Part shown: positions 43,525-56,600 of the stretch, piece by piece
How positions within the stretch are numbered: the stretch's first letter is position 1
How the letters are laid out: each line of letters opens with the position of its first letter
Translations under genes and position numbers: made by a program
Notes under the pieces: generated by a model
The model's database searches: none
What the model was told of the DNA's origin: nothing
What the model saw: only the letters and a program-made list of their open reading frames with translations
Source: Platanthera guangdongensis
Lineage: Eukaryota; Streptophyta; Magnoliopsida; Asparagales; Orchidaceae
Length of the DNA stretch: 64,000 nt
Assembly (NCBI GenBank): GCA_039583875.1
Contig: CM077151.1
Span: forward strand, 119,451,519-119,515,518
Reading direction: 5' to 3'

Positions 43525-44392
43525 CACCTGTATTATTGAACAGTAACAACAGAGACAGAAATTCAAAAAGAAGCCGAGCCGCGACGTGACCTAGATCGCG
43601 GATTCCGCTCCACCGCCGCCGTCGCCGCTCGTGCTAGTTGGTCGCCGCTTTTGATCGAGTTTCTTCCAGATCTTCCGTCGACAGAAGCTTAGTCAAGCAT
43701 AGCATCTCACGAGTCTAACAGGAGATCCTTTGTCTCTTGATTTGTTGATCGGGAAAACCTTCCCCGTCCGAATCGATCGAGACGATCGATCCTAGTGTGA
43801 CCGTTGGAAGACCTAGCAAGCTTTACTACGAAGTTTGAATCTCCAAAGTACAGCAGCTGCACACCATTGTCGCCGCCGATCCCGAGAACCAAGCCGCCGC
43901 CCCTCTTGCCGCCGCCTATTTCGGGGAGATTCTCTCCAAGTGAGATCTAGGGTTGTGGACTCTTCGATTACTTCAAGAACACGTCATCGAACGAAGAGGG
44001 ACACCTTAGTCTCCAAAAGTAGTTTGTATTTCTCGTACATTCTAGTTTATTTTTGTTGTAAAGGAACGTTGGTTCCTAGTTGTAAGGGTTGGGTGCAACC
44101 CGTGTTGTGGGAGTGTTGTCTCCTACGTGTGGAAGGGTTCCTTCCGATAGTACAAGGATTGGATTTCAATCCTGTTGGTGAAGAGACCGAGTCGTGCCTT
44201 GTTGGGAGATAGGTCGAAGGGGGAAAGTGGATGTACCCAAATCGGGGAACCACTATAAATAGCTTGTGTACTTTCTTTGCTGTGCTGTTTAGTTTTCTTG
44301 TGCAGGTACAATTTTAAATTCCGCAAAAACGCTGCACGTCACCTATTCCCCCCCCCCATAGGTGAAGATAGTTGACACTAGGTGGACTTTCA

Positions 44393-45240
44393 GATGTAGC
44401 AGTGCATTTTGTTCCCGTACGGCTTCGGCCAAACCGTGTGAGAAGGAATCACACGGTCTGCATAATATTCTCGGAATTCCAGTTCTCTGGGGTTAATCAT
44501 GCATTTGCCTTCACGCATGGGTATATGAGCCCGTGCATGAGTAAAATGCATGGCTCCTCTTTATTATCCTATTTTCCAGCGCTCTGTGGTTACCCATGCA
44601 TTTTCCATCATGCACAGGCAAAAGCGTTCGTGCATCAGTAAAATGAATGGCTCAAACCCTCTTCCTCGCATGCCATTATCTGTGGGTTATTAACACACGA
44701 TTAATGCACGGTCATGCGCTAAACCGTGCGTGGCCATTTTTCGGACCTGCTTCTATTTAAGCGCATACTTTCTTCCAAGAAAAGAAGGGATCGATTCCAG
44801 CCGTGCCTACAGCCATTTTAGGGCAAAACTCCGATGTTCCTCCTCCTCCCTTCATCTTCCACTAAGGAGAGAAGCTCTGGCCATACTCGCGAAGCTTACC
44901 TCTCGCTGATGCTTCCTCTCGGCCTTCTCCTTCACTTCTTGTCTCTATTACAAGTTTTGACACCATAGCCATCAAGTAAAGGAGAGCTTGCAACCTTCTT
45001 CCGGATCATGAAATGAAGAAGTCGGATCCATTGGAGGGTAGTGATAGCCTTCTCTACCCCGGACATATTTGAGGACCGAGCTTGGATGCGGACTGATCAC
45101 CCGGCGAATCCTTCCGCGACTCCTCGACGAGTCTTCGGATTCAGTCAATTTCTTTACTTGTTATTGCTTTATTGTTATATATGCGTTGTTAAATCTTCAT
45201 ATGTAGATGATGTTGCACTTTAGTTGTAATTGTTATTAGT
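44393..45240 (+). repeat. LTR-like sequence of an unnamed element
   Basis: Non-coding. It contains inverted repeats (ACCGTGTGA/TCACACGGT at 44433-44457) and two imperfect copies of a CATGCATTT...GTGCAT...AAAATGCATGGCTC unit (about 44498-44560 and 44596-44655). A TATTTAAG TATA-like box follows near 44754. This is the same plan as the other LTRs here (inverted repeats, then TATA), so I suspect another LTR. No borders or coding motif are visible. Confidence 0.3.
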
Positions 45241-46350
45241 ATCATGGCAATGTGAATCTTTATCGTTTTACTGGTTTAGTTGCTTGAGCAACGCCCATAT
45301 TTCCACCTGCCACCATAGTGACTATTACCGCTCTAGCGATCGCTAGAGGTGCATGTTGCGATGAGGTATTTGCGACCCTCAATCCGTTGTTCTACTCGTT
45401 CCCTACGCCTGCTTATACCTCCATTCTGCTGAGCAAAGCAGCGCATAACGGGCTGCATAGGAGTAGATTTAATTAGCTTTTATTCTCTTGCTTCTAAAAC
45501 CAAACCCCTTCATGACCTCGACCTAAGGACTTCAATCTTAAGTCCTCCTTGAAAGACAACTCCACGTTGCGGTTTTCGTTGAGATATTCGATACTTGGGA
45601 AAGCCTCCCCATTTTATATTACTTATGCGAGAGGTACACTTTCTGTAAGCACATCAATACGTGGCTTGGCGGATACACTTGCTTCTCGTCACGAGATAGG
45701 GCAGTTATCCTATCAGCTAGGGCGGTGATCACACTACTCTCAGAGCTTATAAATAGGACACCCTGTAAAGTCAATTGATATCCAACTGAACAGTAAGTGA
45801 ACTCGCAGATAGTTGCGGCGGTTACGATTTTGTATCCGCATGGTTTGAGGAGGTTGACCGGTTTGTGCATTGTAGGTTGTGTCGATAGCAATGGAAAGCC
45901 AAGGACTTGGTTTTGACTGTAATTAGGGACACTGTGTACTCTACGGATATCAACCAGTGGTTAACTATAGGTCGTGATTTGCTACTTGGCGGTCTCTCTT
46001 CTGCAACTAGTTTCCCTATTCAATAAGTTGTCCGCATCTGGAGGCTTTGTTCAGTTCGGCAGAAGGTCGCGAGATCTGGCTACTTGCAACCGTGCAGTTA
46101 GGGGACTTGAAGATCGGCGGTTAGAGTTCAGAATTGGAATAATGTCCAGTCTATGCTGCTAGGTTGCAGTTTGGCGATCTGTCGGTTTGAGCAGACTCCA
46201 TGGCAGTTAGCAGCAGGGTCGGCAGTTACTCTTGGAGTCCGTCCGGTTTGTTTTCTCTACCTTGTAATTTGCTTCCATTGGGTACATCGGCGAATCATAT
46301 CTCGTCATGTAATTTCCCGTTTTCTGCTATATTAAATTTTTTACATCACC
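45241..46350. other. No recognisable gene
   Basis: Mixed-composition DNA without convincing coding or repeat structure. The stretch near 45500-45660 (TTGCGGTTTTCGTTGAGA, GCGAGAGGTACACTTTCT) looks like the leader region of large gypsy elements, but I cannot support this further. Short frames at 45619-45891 and 45974-46335 show no known motif. Confidence 0.3.
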
Positions 46351-47579
46351 ATGGCCCAACCCATGCTGGGTGGTGTCATATGGCTCAAGACCATCAAGTG
46401 GGGCCAACTCACTCATAAAATTGACTAAGTCATCCCTAAAGTCAAACTTGGTCAACACTATGCCTAAATAAGGAATTTAAGAACCAAGCCCATTCCCAAT
46501 TGGTTAAGGCCTTGAACCATTGCTCATTAGCAGCCCACTAACTCAATCACATCCCCTACCCTCTTGTTTTGAAGGGAAGTAACATGCATGGGGCTATTTT
46601 GGTAATTTTCCCAAGTGGAGGAAAGAGAAAAAGGAGGAAATGGGAGATGAAGGCCACCTGGCCCTCCTCCTCTCTACCCAACACCTCCATTGAGCTCTAC
46701 GGATCAGTCCCAGAAGAATTTAGGGGGTGGCGGACACATGGCAGCAAGGTGGAGCAACCAAAGCTCATGACAAGGCCACCCCATCAAGGCACCTCCTTAT
46801 ACAACCAGTTACAGCCAAAAATAACCCCTCCATTATATTCAGAGCACTAAGAGGTGTTGAATTCGAGTCCTGGATCAAGGAAAATAGTGGAGAATCAAAC
46901 TTAGGAGCAAGATCACCTGAAAGATCGTCGGCCATGGCACGCCTCCATCACATCCGCCACCAAGCACGATTACAGGTTTGTTTCTCCTCCCCTCCGCTTG
47001 AACTAGATATCTAGATCAATTAGGAGAGATATCGAGCTCAATTGAGCCTGATGCCATGGGAGAAGCAAATGCCGAGCATTTCTTCTTTCTCGGGTTCACC
47101 AGAGGAGACGCCTCTGGCGGCCATGTCGTCGGGAAAAGCCAGCCACCACCTCAATAGCGGTGGTGGTGATGATCACCTGTGGTGGTGGTGGCCCAGTGGC
47201 CGGGAAATGGGAGATCAACATGCTCCATCACGGGTCGATCTGTACCATTGGCGGGTTGGGGAAGACGACCAGATGTCAATGATTTCATACGTATCAAACT
47301 ATCAGATTATTTAATTTACTATCACACATTATCCAGTACCTTGCATGCTTCTTTTAGGCCATTTAGGGGGAGAGTCAGAAAAACCTTCCAACATGAAAAA
47401 TGTAGCTCTTGGTCTTTCCTTTAATTTGCCACCTTAATCAAGCCTTTTATGTCAATATAGCTCCTTGTAGGGCCATTCTCCTAGGACTGCTCCTACCCGA
47501 TGTCAAAAGTTAAAATAGGTAGATATGATAAACTACAACTCCACATGCAATGAAATTTTGACCATGCACTTGTATATAT
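46351..47579. repeat. Probable decayed gypsy LTR, left of element G
   Basis: Non-coding; contains TTGACTAAGTCA and GGTCAACA phrases similar in style to 597-1000. After removal of G it is contiguous with 61084-61773. The stretch at 47159-47195 is GGTGGT-rich. Neither LTR end is certain. Confidence 0.25.
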
Positions 47580-48065
47580 TGTTGTGTTTTTGGGGGTGGC
47601 ACAACACTTGTGCACGCAATGGAAAAAGAACAAGAAAAACTCAAACGAGCTCAGATCTAGCAATATTCATGAATGAAGAAGTATAGCATGTTGTAATAAA
47701 AAATACCTTTGATGGATTGAGTCAGAACTCAACCTAGATGCTCCAGAAAAATTAGACCGGCCACACAGCAACTAGAGTCTTGAGCACATAAAGTATATCC
47801 ATGCCTATACAGTAATCCACACGATCAGGAGAACCCACAACATCTTGTCGCACAAGTGCTAGGTCGAGAGAGGACTCACAGTGTCTTAACAGACTGCTCG
47901 ATCTGTTGAAGGAGAGGCGGCAGCGACACTCACCGAGATTGGGATCGGAATCGGTGACAGGATTGGCAGAACACTTCCGTCAGGTTTTTAGGTTTTATTC
48001 TTATCGCACAGTATCGGCCCGTGTGCTGAATGAAAGGAACCATCTCAAAAAAACCCTAAAACATC

Positions 48066-48074
48066 CTATTTATA
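48066..48074 (-). promoter_or_regulatory. TATA box of element G (3' LTR)
   Basis: TATAAATAG on the minus strand. The counterpart is at 60311-60319. The palindrome region begins about 45 bp upstream of it in element sense. Confidence 0.65.
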
Positions 48075-48117
48075 TCCAAGGAGATAGATCCTGCAAGTCA
48101 ACACTTGACTCAACAAA

Positions 48118-48650
48118 AGCATTCATCGAACTCAGCTCGACGAACAATTCGTTGAAGTCAGCTTGATGCAATATGCGCCAAAGGCCAGAATGTCGAACGC
48201 ATTTGTCAAACTCAGCCCGACGAAATCTGCGTCGCAGGCCAGAACGTCGAACTTCATTCATCGAACGGCGTTTAGTGAATACAATACATTCAACGCCTAA
48301 GAGCTAGATTCTCCAGGTAAACCCTTTACTCGATGAAGGCATTGAGTGGACTCGACGCACTCAATACTTAAGTGTGACAGTCAACGCACTCAACGCCAAC
48401 ATTCGCAGAGTTAACACTTAACCCGCGAAACCATTGACTAGACTCAATGCACTCAACGCTTTCAGCCCGATGGTGATGAGTGAGCTAAACACACTCAATG
48501 ACTAATGCCTTAGAATCTTAAAACCTCCATGCCATTGAGTGAACTAAGATAACTTAATGCCTTCATGCCCTTGGCGTTGAGTGAGCAAAGAACACTAAAC
48601 GCCAACAACCCCATGGCATTAAGTGAGCTAAACACACTCGATGCCAAATG
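48118..48650. repeat. Two-class palindrome array (G 3' LTR)
   Basis: Near the TATA box are TCGAACTCAGCTCGACGAA units (about 48120-48260), the A/B/C class. Further away are ACTCAACGC and GCGTTGAGTGAG half-sites (about 48290-48650), the H class. The same series, better preserved, is at 60365-60905. Confidence 0.8.
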
Positions 48651-48842
48651 CCTTAGAATAATTTTTCATCCCCTTTTCAATATCCTCCAACTCATCATAT
48701 GATCTAAATAGTACAGATCTAATCTCCTAATTTCTCCACAATCTTATGTGTGACACTGATAGGATCATACTGAGTTGGCAGTGAGGCTACATGTTTGATC
48801 ACTTCCAGATCAATATGGTTGCACCAAAACTCTCCAACTTGA

Positions 48843-49794
48843 TCTAGAAAGTATCAAACAAAAGCTTCAAAAACAATGAGTGACATCTAGCAATACATCA
48901 TTGCTCCCCAAACAGTAAGAGTTTATAAAACTCAAAAGCCATTGTGACCATTGTTATAGTGTTGTCATGTCCCTTCGTCCCTTACATCCAGATAGAACTA
49001 GAGGTATAGACCGTGTCACCCTCATAAATATTCATACCAAGTTTCTTGATGTAGAATGGACTTGTAGAAAATTTGTGAGTCCAATATCATATATTGACTC
49101 AACCAAGCATGACGATGGACTTCTCAATCACATTCCATCAAGGGGCCCCATGGATGCAACTCCTATCATATAGGAGGACAAATCCCATCTCTACTCATAC
49201 GCAAACAACCAAATGACTCGTAACGTACCCAATAACCACCTTTATCATCCAAATTTCTCAAGAATGGACTTTTGATGGCATCAAAGCATGCTCTTCCTCA
49301 ATCAATGAAAGCTGTGTCTTCAGGTCAAAGGAAAACAAACACTATAGCCACTTGAGCCATACTTGTGACACGTTCATATAACAATCCACAAAGTATTCTC
49401 ACAGTGGGTCTGTCCAGTATAACTTATTCATAACAAGTACCCATGCGATGAATTGATATCACAATATCATGACCAATGAGGATGGGACATTAGTTAACGC
49501 ACATGTTAGTTTTAAAGGTATCATCTTCGCCCGTAGGTTCTAAGATGATATAATGAGCAGGGACCTTTAAGAATGAAGCTTTTGAAATCATAATTTCTCA
49601 CATCAAGTCACTACTTGACCTATGGATGCAAACACTCTGAGGGAATTTATTAAATTGAACTACACTATCACAATAGAAATAACTTCATAATAAAAGAACT
49701 TGCAAAAATATATAAAATGAGATGCATATAGTACTTTTTATTCATCAAATGAAATATTATACAACCAACAAACATACAATCCACAAGACTCAAA
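48843..49794. other. Element G 3' untranslated region
   Basis: Between the RNase H stop and the polypurine tract I see no coding motif. A is the commonest base and stops are frequent in all frames. Confidence 0.5.
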
Positions 49795-50940
49795 CTAGAG
49801 TTGATCATTTAGGTATCGTATACACAGAGATCTAACATGACCATCATGCTTTCTCTGTGTAAGAGGCTTTATCAGTGGATCCGCAATGTTTTCCTCAGTC
49901 GGGACTCTGCATATGCTCACATATCCTCGATCGATAATCTCTCGAATAAGATGGAACCGCCGGAGTATGTGTTTGGAGCGATAAGGAGATCTAGGTTCCA
50001 AAATAAGTGCAATTGCACCGTTGTTGTCATAGTAGAGATCTATAGGACGAATAATTCTAGGAACTACATCTAACTCCCCAATGAATTTCCTAATCCATAC
50101 AGCCTCCTTCACTACATTTGTAGTGGCAATATACTCGGCCTCAGTAGTAGAATCGACAACTGTATCCTGCTTGGAACTCATCCAACTAACAGTACCTCCA
50201 TTCAGGCAAAATACAAACCCTGACTGAGACTTTGAATTGTCTCTATCAGTTTGGAAGCTAGCATCCGTGTAACCTCTCACAATGAGCTCTTCCTCTCCGC
50301 CAATAACATATCCTTAGATCTTCGCAAGTACTTGAGGATATTCTTGACGGCTATCCAGTGACCTTCACCTGGATTAAACTTATACCTTCTAGTCATGCTC
50401 AAAGCATAAGAGACATCAGATCTTGTACATAACATTGTATATATTATTGATCCAATTACCGAAGCATATGGAACCAACTTCATGTGGTCCTTATCTTCAT
50501 AAGAATTAGGACACTAGTCCTTAGAGAGACTCACACCATGAGACATTGGCAAGAATCCTTTCTGGACTCAAGCATGCTGAATCATTTCAAAACCTTGTCA
50601 ATGCACATACCTTGGGTCAAACCGAGCAACTTATTTGATCTATCTCTATAGATCTTAATACCGAGTATATAAGTCGCTTCCCCTAAGTCCTTCATCGATA
50701 AGTAGTCCCCTAGCTTGTTCTTAACAACTTGTAGGGTCGGATTGTCATTCTTGATCAACAGTATATTATCTACATACAATATCAGGAAGACTACAATGCT
50801 CCCCCTAATCTGTTTGTAAACAAAAGATTCATCCTCATTCTTGATAAATCCAAATTCTTTGATCCTTTTATCAAAATGAAGATTCCAACTTCGAGAAGCC
50901 TGTTTCAATCCATAAATGGATCTCTACAGCTTGTATATTT
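49795..50940 (-). pseudogene. pol: Reverse transcriptase (C-terminal) and RNase H of element G
   Basis: RT: YGLKQASRSWNLHFD, then LILYVDNILLI, where YVDD is usual. The second catalytic Asp is Asn, which should abolish polymerase activity. DLGEATYILGIKI follows. RNase H: YASVIGSIIYTMLCTRSDVSYA, MRGYTDASFQTDRDN (Asp present), GTVSWMSSKQDTV, TTEAEYIA, SKHILRRFHLIRE, EENIADPL. There are frameshifts near 50490 and 50280 and a gap at 50500-50580. Confidence 0.85.
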
Positions 50941-52330
50941 TAGGGGCTTCACCTGGAGATAAAAAACCCTCAGGTTGTGTCTTGTACACTTCCTTGAGGA
51001 GGTTCCCTTTATGGAAAGCCATTTTGACATCCATCTGACAGATCTCGTAGTCATAGTACTCTGCAATAACAAGCAGAATTCTGATGGACTTCACCATGGC
51101 AACAGGGGAAAAAGTCTCATCGTAGTCAACACCATGAATTTTCTTAAAACCCTTTGTCGCCAATCGACCTTTGAATGTTTGTACATTCCCATACATGTCA
51201 GTATTCTTCTTGAAGACCCACTGGCACCCTATGGGTCTTACCCCTTCAGGTAGTACCACCAAAGTCCATACTTGGTTTTCATACATGCAGTCCATTTCAA
51301 ATTTCATTGCCTCAAGCCACTTCTCAGAGTCCGGTCCACACATAGCCTCATGGTAGGTTGCAGGCTCATCACTATGATCCATAAGCAGCACATTACCTAT
51401 TTGAGACACGAGAAATCCATATCTCTCAGGCTCAAATCTTGGTCTACCAGATTTACGTAGAACTTGTGTTTCGTGAGCAGGTTCTATAGCTACAACTACT
51501 TGTAGTCCTGACGCAGGTTCCAATTTCGGTTCATTCACTGTTTGTGGTTCCTGAACTTCTTCAAGTTCTACCCTGGCTATCTTTCTACTTAAGAACTCTT
51601 TCTCAAGAAAGACACCAGTCCTTGCGACAAACACTTTGCCCTCAGATGGTAGGTAGAAATAGTACACTTTGGTTTCCCTAGGATACCCCACAAGATAACA
51701 CTTATCTGATTTAGGTTCCAGCTTATCGGGCATTTGATGTCTCACGTATGCCTCGCAGCCGCAAACCTTAATGAATGACATACTGGGATGCTTCCCAGTC
51801 TATATCTCATATAGTGACTTTTGAACCGCTTTCGTTGGAGAATGATTTAATGTTAAAGCAGCAGTTTCTAGAGCAAAGCCCCAAAAGGAAATAGGCAGAT
51901 CTGCATGACTCATCATCGACTGTATCATGTCTAACAAAGTATGATTCCTCCTCTTAAACACACCATTAGGCTGTGGTGTTCTTGGTGGAGTGATCTGTGA
52001 TACAATACCACACTCTATCACATGATCACGGAACACACCACTTAGGTATTTGCCACCTCGATCAGATCAAAGTGATTTAACCTTCTTACCCAGCTGGTTT
52101 TCTACTTTGCTTTTAAACACTTTGAACTTTTCAAAGATTTCTAATTTGCACTTCATAAGATAGACGCATTCGTATCCACTGAAATCATCAGTAAATATAA
52201 CAAAGTAGAAGAATCCACCTCTAGCCATATAACTCATGGGTCCACATACATCACTATGTGTTATGCCCAAGAGATCATCAGCCCTCTCATAGAAGACAAT
52301 GAAAGGAACTTTAGTCATCTTGCCTAACAA
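50924..52330 (-). pseudogene. pol: Integrase and RT N-terminus of element G
   Basis: Integrase: LGITHSDVCGPM (first Asp), VIFTDDFSGYECVYLM, a stop near 52067, then SDRGGKYLSGVF (second Asp). Next is TPPRTPQPNGVFKRRNHTLLD, where the family has N-G-x-x-E-R-R. The catalytic Glu is Lys here, so the enzyme is dead by sequence. SLYEI, a stop, then CGCEAYVRHQMPDKL, YPRETKVYYFYLPSEGK and GVFLEKEFLSR follow. RT then starts: MKFEMDCMYENQVWTLV, CQWVFKKNTDMYGNV, DETFSPVAMVKSIRILL, CQMDVKMAFHKGNL. Confidence 0.85.
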
Positions 52331-52467
52331 ACAATATTCGCATCACCCAAATGATTCATAATCAAATGAGTCCAACAGTCTATCTCTATGGATCTTGGAT
52401 ATACGTTTCTCATTTATATGGCCCAAACAACAATACCAAAGATACGTAGGGTTCGAGTCATTTGTTC

Positions 52468-53108
52468 TTAATCTTTTAGTATTTCAATATTATAGATCAG
52501 ATGGTCTAAGTTCAAAACATACGGACCATTAAACATTGGGGCTACACCATAACAAACATCATTCTTAAATTTCGAACAACAGTTGTTCTTAATAATAAAA
52601 GAAAAACCTATCACGTCCAAACATGAAGTGGATATAATGTTTTTAGTTAAGGAAGGAATAAAATAACAATTATCTAGTTCTATTACAAGCCCACTGGGTA
52701 AAGCAAGACAATAAACCCCCATGACAACGACAACAACTCTTGTTTCATTGCCAACGCGCAGGTCCACCTCTCCTTTACTCAACATTCTTCTCCTTCCCAG
52801 TTCCTGCACATTTATACAAATGTGAGAACCACATCCGTTATCCAATAACCAGGATGAAGGAGCAAAAAAGTTTATCTCTATAACAAATATACTTGAAGTG
52901 GAGGTCATAACTTCTCTTATCTTATGCAGACCCTCAATGTATGATGGACAATTCTTCCTCCAATGACCAGCCTTGCCATAATGGTGGCACTTCCCTTCTT
53001 TTCCTGAGCCTTTCCTTTTCAATGTAGAAGACTTGGGATCCAGTCCAGACTTAGGTCCACCTTCGTCTTCTTGAAGCCCTTGGCCTTGGCCTTGCCTTTC
53101 TGCACCAT
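52468..53108 (-). pseudogene. Gag 3' part and protease of element G
   Basis: After the CACTA insertion, gag continues MVQKGKAKAKGFKKTK, shifts frame, and has the zinc knuckle CHHYGKAGHWRKNC (about 52930-52975). The protease motif reads SWLLDNGCGSHIC; the active-site D-[ST]-G is D-N-G. DLRVGNETRV and YFIPSLTKNIIS follow, as usual for this lineage. Confidence 0.82.
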
Positions 53109-53129
53109 CACTACAAGAAAATTGACTTT

Positions 53130-53600
53130 TAGTGACGAAAAGTTTCATCACTAAATGTTATATTTTGGTCACTAATGATCTTTAGTGAAAAAAATTATTT
53201 CGTGTCAAGGTCGTCACTAAAACCCTGTCACTAAATGTTTTTATTGACCAAAAAAAATTTAGCCACTAAATGTTAGTCTTTTGTGACCAAATTAATTCGG
53301 TCACCAAAGTCATTCAGTGATCAAACTTATTTGGTCACAAAAACCATTTAATGACAAAATAAATTTGCTCACTAAAGCATTCAATGACCAAAACAAATTG
53401 GTCACTAGGAGGAGCTTCAATTACCAAATTAATTTGACCACAAAAAACTTTAGTGACAAAATTAATTTGGTCACTAACAAAAATTTCAGTGACCAAATAA
53501 ATTCGGTCACTTAAAGTATCTTCAATGACCAAACAAATTCAGTCACTTAAAGTAGTCTCCGTGACCAAATTAATTTGGTCAATAAAATGATGTAGTTTCG
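53130..53600. repeat. CACTA left subterminal repeats
   Basis: More than ten GTCACTAAA-like or TTTAGTGAC-like units in both orientations, often as AGTGACC-n-TTTGGTCACT inverted pairs about 30-40 bp apart. Confidence 0.85.
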
Positions 53601-56600
53601 TCTACATTTTGTACAATTTCTCGTAAAATTTCATAGAATTATTTCATTTAATATTAATTACAATGTAATAGTAAACATTCAAACAAAAGAATAAATATAA
53701 TACTCAATTTTTTGCCAACATACATTATTTTATTAATTACGACAAACGAGTGTGGGAGATAGTTCAAACCCCTCAGTACAAAATAATAGAACTGTCTCTT
53801 ATTAAAGTCGATACAAATTTCTATAGGTACATGATCCTCCTTCTTGGTCATTGAAAAAATCACACCACATATAACAACCTTCATTGATCCTGAATTCAAT
53901 ATACCTTCCATTTCAGACAACATTAGCTTTCTACTTCCTACAAAGGTAATTGGCGCAATTGGTGCTTTGGTTTTGGCAGCAACAACGAATGCCCCTCTCT
54001 ACATCAAGTAAAACTTTTAAATTTGTTATAATATTTGCAATTAAAAAAAAACTATTACAAATGAAATAAAATAAGCATAATCATGCTAGCAACTATAAGA
54101 AATGATAAAATTGCGAGGTAATTGTATCAAATGTAGAAATTTTGTTTCATTTTGCCATTTTTAGGAGTATGAAATTGGGGGCAGTGCTTGTTAAAAAAAC
54201 TATCATGCCATGAACTCAATTTTTAAAACTATTGCAATATCTCTTAAAATGAAAAGCATGAACATAAGTTGACAAAAAGTTGTTGATTAAAGTATTTAGT
54301 TATATTATTATACATTTGAAGCATAAAATAAATTCAGGAACCAAATAATAATCATGAAACTGTAAATAAAAAACAATGATTTTACAATTTTAACAAAAAA
54401 TGTAGATTTTTAATTTCTATTGTAGCAATAATTTGACATAAACAAAAATGAAGAGCGTCAACACTTGGTGGATAGTGTTCAACAAAAATTTAAAACAAAG
54501 GGTTGCCTTTGTAGACAATTGCATAGTTTTACCCCTAGCAACAAACACAGCAAAAATCTTATGAAAGAAACTAATGGACAGGTACATACTCTATCTGGGC
54601 ATCGATAGAGAAGATGCAGTTGCCAAGGAAGAGCACATGAGAGGGGAAGTGAGATTTTCAAAACCCGGAAACTGATCGCACGCCATCATCGCTGACGTAA
54701 TTGGCAGGGATAAAATTAGGGCACCATTTGATACAGGTAGGTGTCACCGTCATCAGACATCAAGGAGGGTCATAGGGGACGATAGAGAAGATGCAGTTTC
54801 ATACACGGGCATGTGCCCTATGACTAACTAGAGGCCGAGGTGGGGGAAACTTCCGATTAGAAAAGCAAATGAGAAAAAGTTTAGGGACTGTTCGGTTCAA
54901 CAGAATTGAAGTTGAGGAATTGAAATTCAACAATTCCAAAATCCGAAGGAACTGAGATTTTGCTGAATTCCAATTATGATGTTCGGCTGCAAGATGGAAT
55001 TGGCCAAAACTCATTGGAATTGAAAATGAAAATATCATATGATGAGCACAAATATTCTCAAAATACTTTTCAAAATTATCTCATATATATTCTAAAATAT
55101 TTATCAAAATAATCATATACATATTTTCAAAATAATCTCATTAATCAATAAGAAACGGGAAGAAAATTTCATTCACTGTTTGCATTTCTAAAGGTATGTC
55201 AAAACAGAGTTGGATTGAAAATATCTGTAGAAAAAAACAACAATTCTTTATTATAAAAGTTCTGCCAATTGTATACTTATACAAATTATATTTTCTATAT
55301 GCCTGTTTTCCACTGAATCAGAAATAGAGTAGGTAGCAAAAACCTTGCAGACACGTGGAAGATGAAACCAAAGACAAAACTTTATGGCACCAGCAAAAAT
55401 TCTAGATAACGGAATCTGCAGAAAAAAATGAAGAGAATAGGAGAACCAAACTAGAAGTGGAAGATACACAGGAGAAATGAATCGAGAATAGGAAGACACG
55501 CTTCATCGCCGGCTAAACCAGTGCGCGAATGGCGCTGCGAAAAGAGGAAGGAGACACGAAGGCAGGGTTGCGCACGTTCTTCCGCCAAAATATGAGGGTT
55601 GGGACAAAAATTGAGATTAGGCTATTCTGAAAACCCACGGTTGTCATCAATTCCGATTCGTACCCCATTTCTTTTCAACCGAATGCTTGGAAAAAATCTA
55701 TTAATGGTGAAAATCAAAACCAAAGGAGCAAAAGCCATGACCCAATCGGACCCGTTACTTGTCCTCGCTGAAAAACATGATCGTACTGTGGCAGGCTTCG
55801 GTGAAGGGGTCATCGCAAACGGAAATTCACGCCGGCTTTGGGGATTCGTCAGCATTCCGCACTCCTTCAGTTGCTGCGGCACGAGACGGTTCCGAGGAGA
55901 AGGGGACACGGGATTTGGGAGAGGTGGAGGTTTTGATAGAAGCGGGGAAACTGTTGATCCAGAGAGGCAGAGAGGCAGAAATGGCAGAAACTGGAACCGC
56001 CAGATAAATTTAGGTCCTTAAAGTTCTTGTTTTTTTATTTATGTTTTTTATGATAGAAGTTGGTGTTATGCAGTTATGAACAATTAATTTTGTTAATAGA
56101 GAGACACCCTAAACTAAAATTAAAATAACTTAAAAATCTAATTTTTAATTTCTTTTCAAAGGGTACACGCAGCCCAACCGTGCTCGTTCTCTTCGCACGT
56201 CATTCAAGGTTTTTGGAATTCAGTCACATTCCTCCCCTTCTCTCCCCAATAGCCGGTCTTTTTGAACCCTACGGGAGCCGAAAAGCACTACCTCCTTTCT
56301 CGTCCACACCAGCATCCAAGGGAAGGTATTTTGCTCCTATCATGTAGTCATTTTCAGCCTGTAGGAGAGGCTGACAAGACCAATTTTGCTTGATTTCAGT
56401 CCATTTTGTGTGCAATTTCTGGGTGATTTTTGCTTATTTTAGTCTTCTATTTTTGTGTCCCTTCATAGGTGAACATTTGCATGCATATTGTTTTTTAGGT
56501 TTTGGTAGAGATTGTTTTTTGATTTGAACGAATGTTCTCTATTTTACGGCATTTGGGGTAAATTTTGTCCTCTCTACCTGAAGGCAATATATGCATATGT

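Larger units (their letters stand above)
42681..44392 (+). repeat. Element F 3' LTR
   Basis: From TGTTGGGTAATG to GGACTTTCA, 1712 bp. The U3 holds GATTCTCG palindromes (43010-43400) and a TATA box at 43517-43524. The region after it is GC-rich with many CGCCGC groups. The end has CACCTATTCCCCCC and ATAGGTGAAGATAG. The next five bases are GATGT, its expected target duplication. Confidence 0.78.
47580..48829 (-). repeat. Element G 3' LTR
   Basis: It matches 59825-61083 from end to end. TATAAATAG (minus) is at 48066-48074. The palindrome region is at 48118-48650. It is followed on the right by a GTTGGAGAG-type polypurine tract (48830-48842). Confidence 0.88.

Noticed and set aside
45241..46350. 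Possible host gene in the region with mixed composition
   Set aside because: No frame longer than about 90 codons, no domain and no clear splice pattern; better left unnamed.
54881..55690. Possible small inverted-repeat transposon with GTTCGGTT-like ends inside the CACTA
   Set aside because: ACTGTTCGGTTCAACAGAAT near 54887 and an inverted TTCAACCGAA near 55674 resemble each other over about ten bases only. I could not find a target duplication, so I do not list it.
55599..56021. A 140-codon plus-strand frame inside the CACTA element
   Set aside because: It has no recognised domain, overlaps frames on the other strand, and is Arg/Gly-rich as expected for a GC-rich non-coding stretch.
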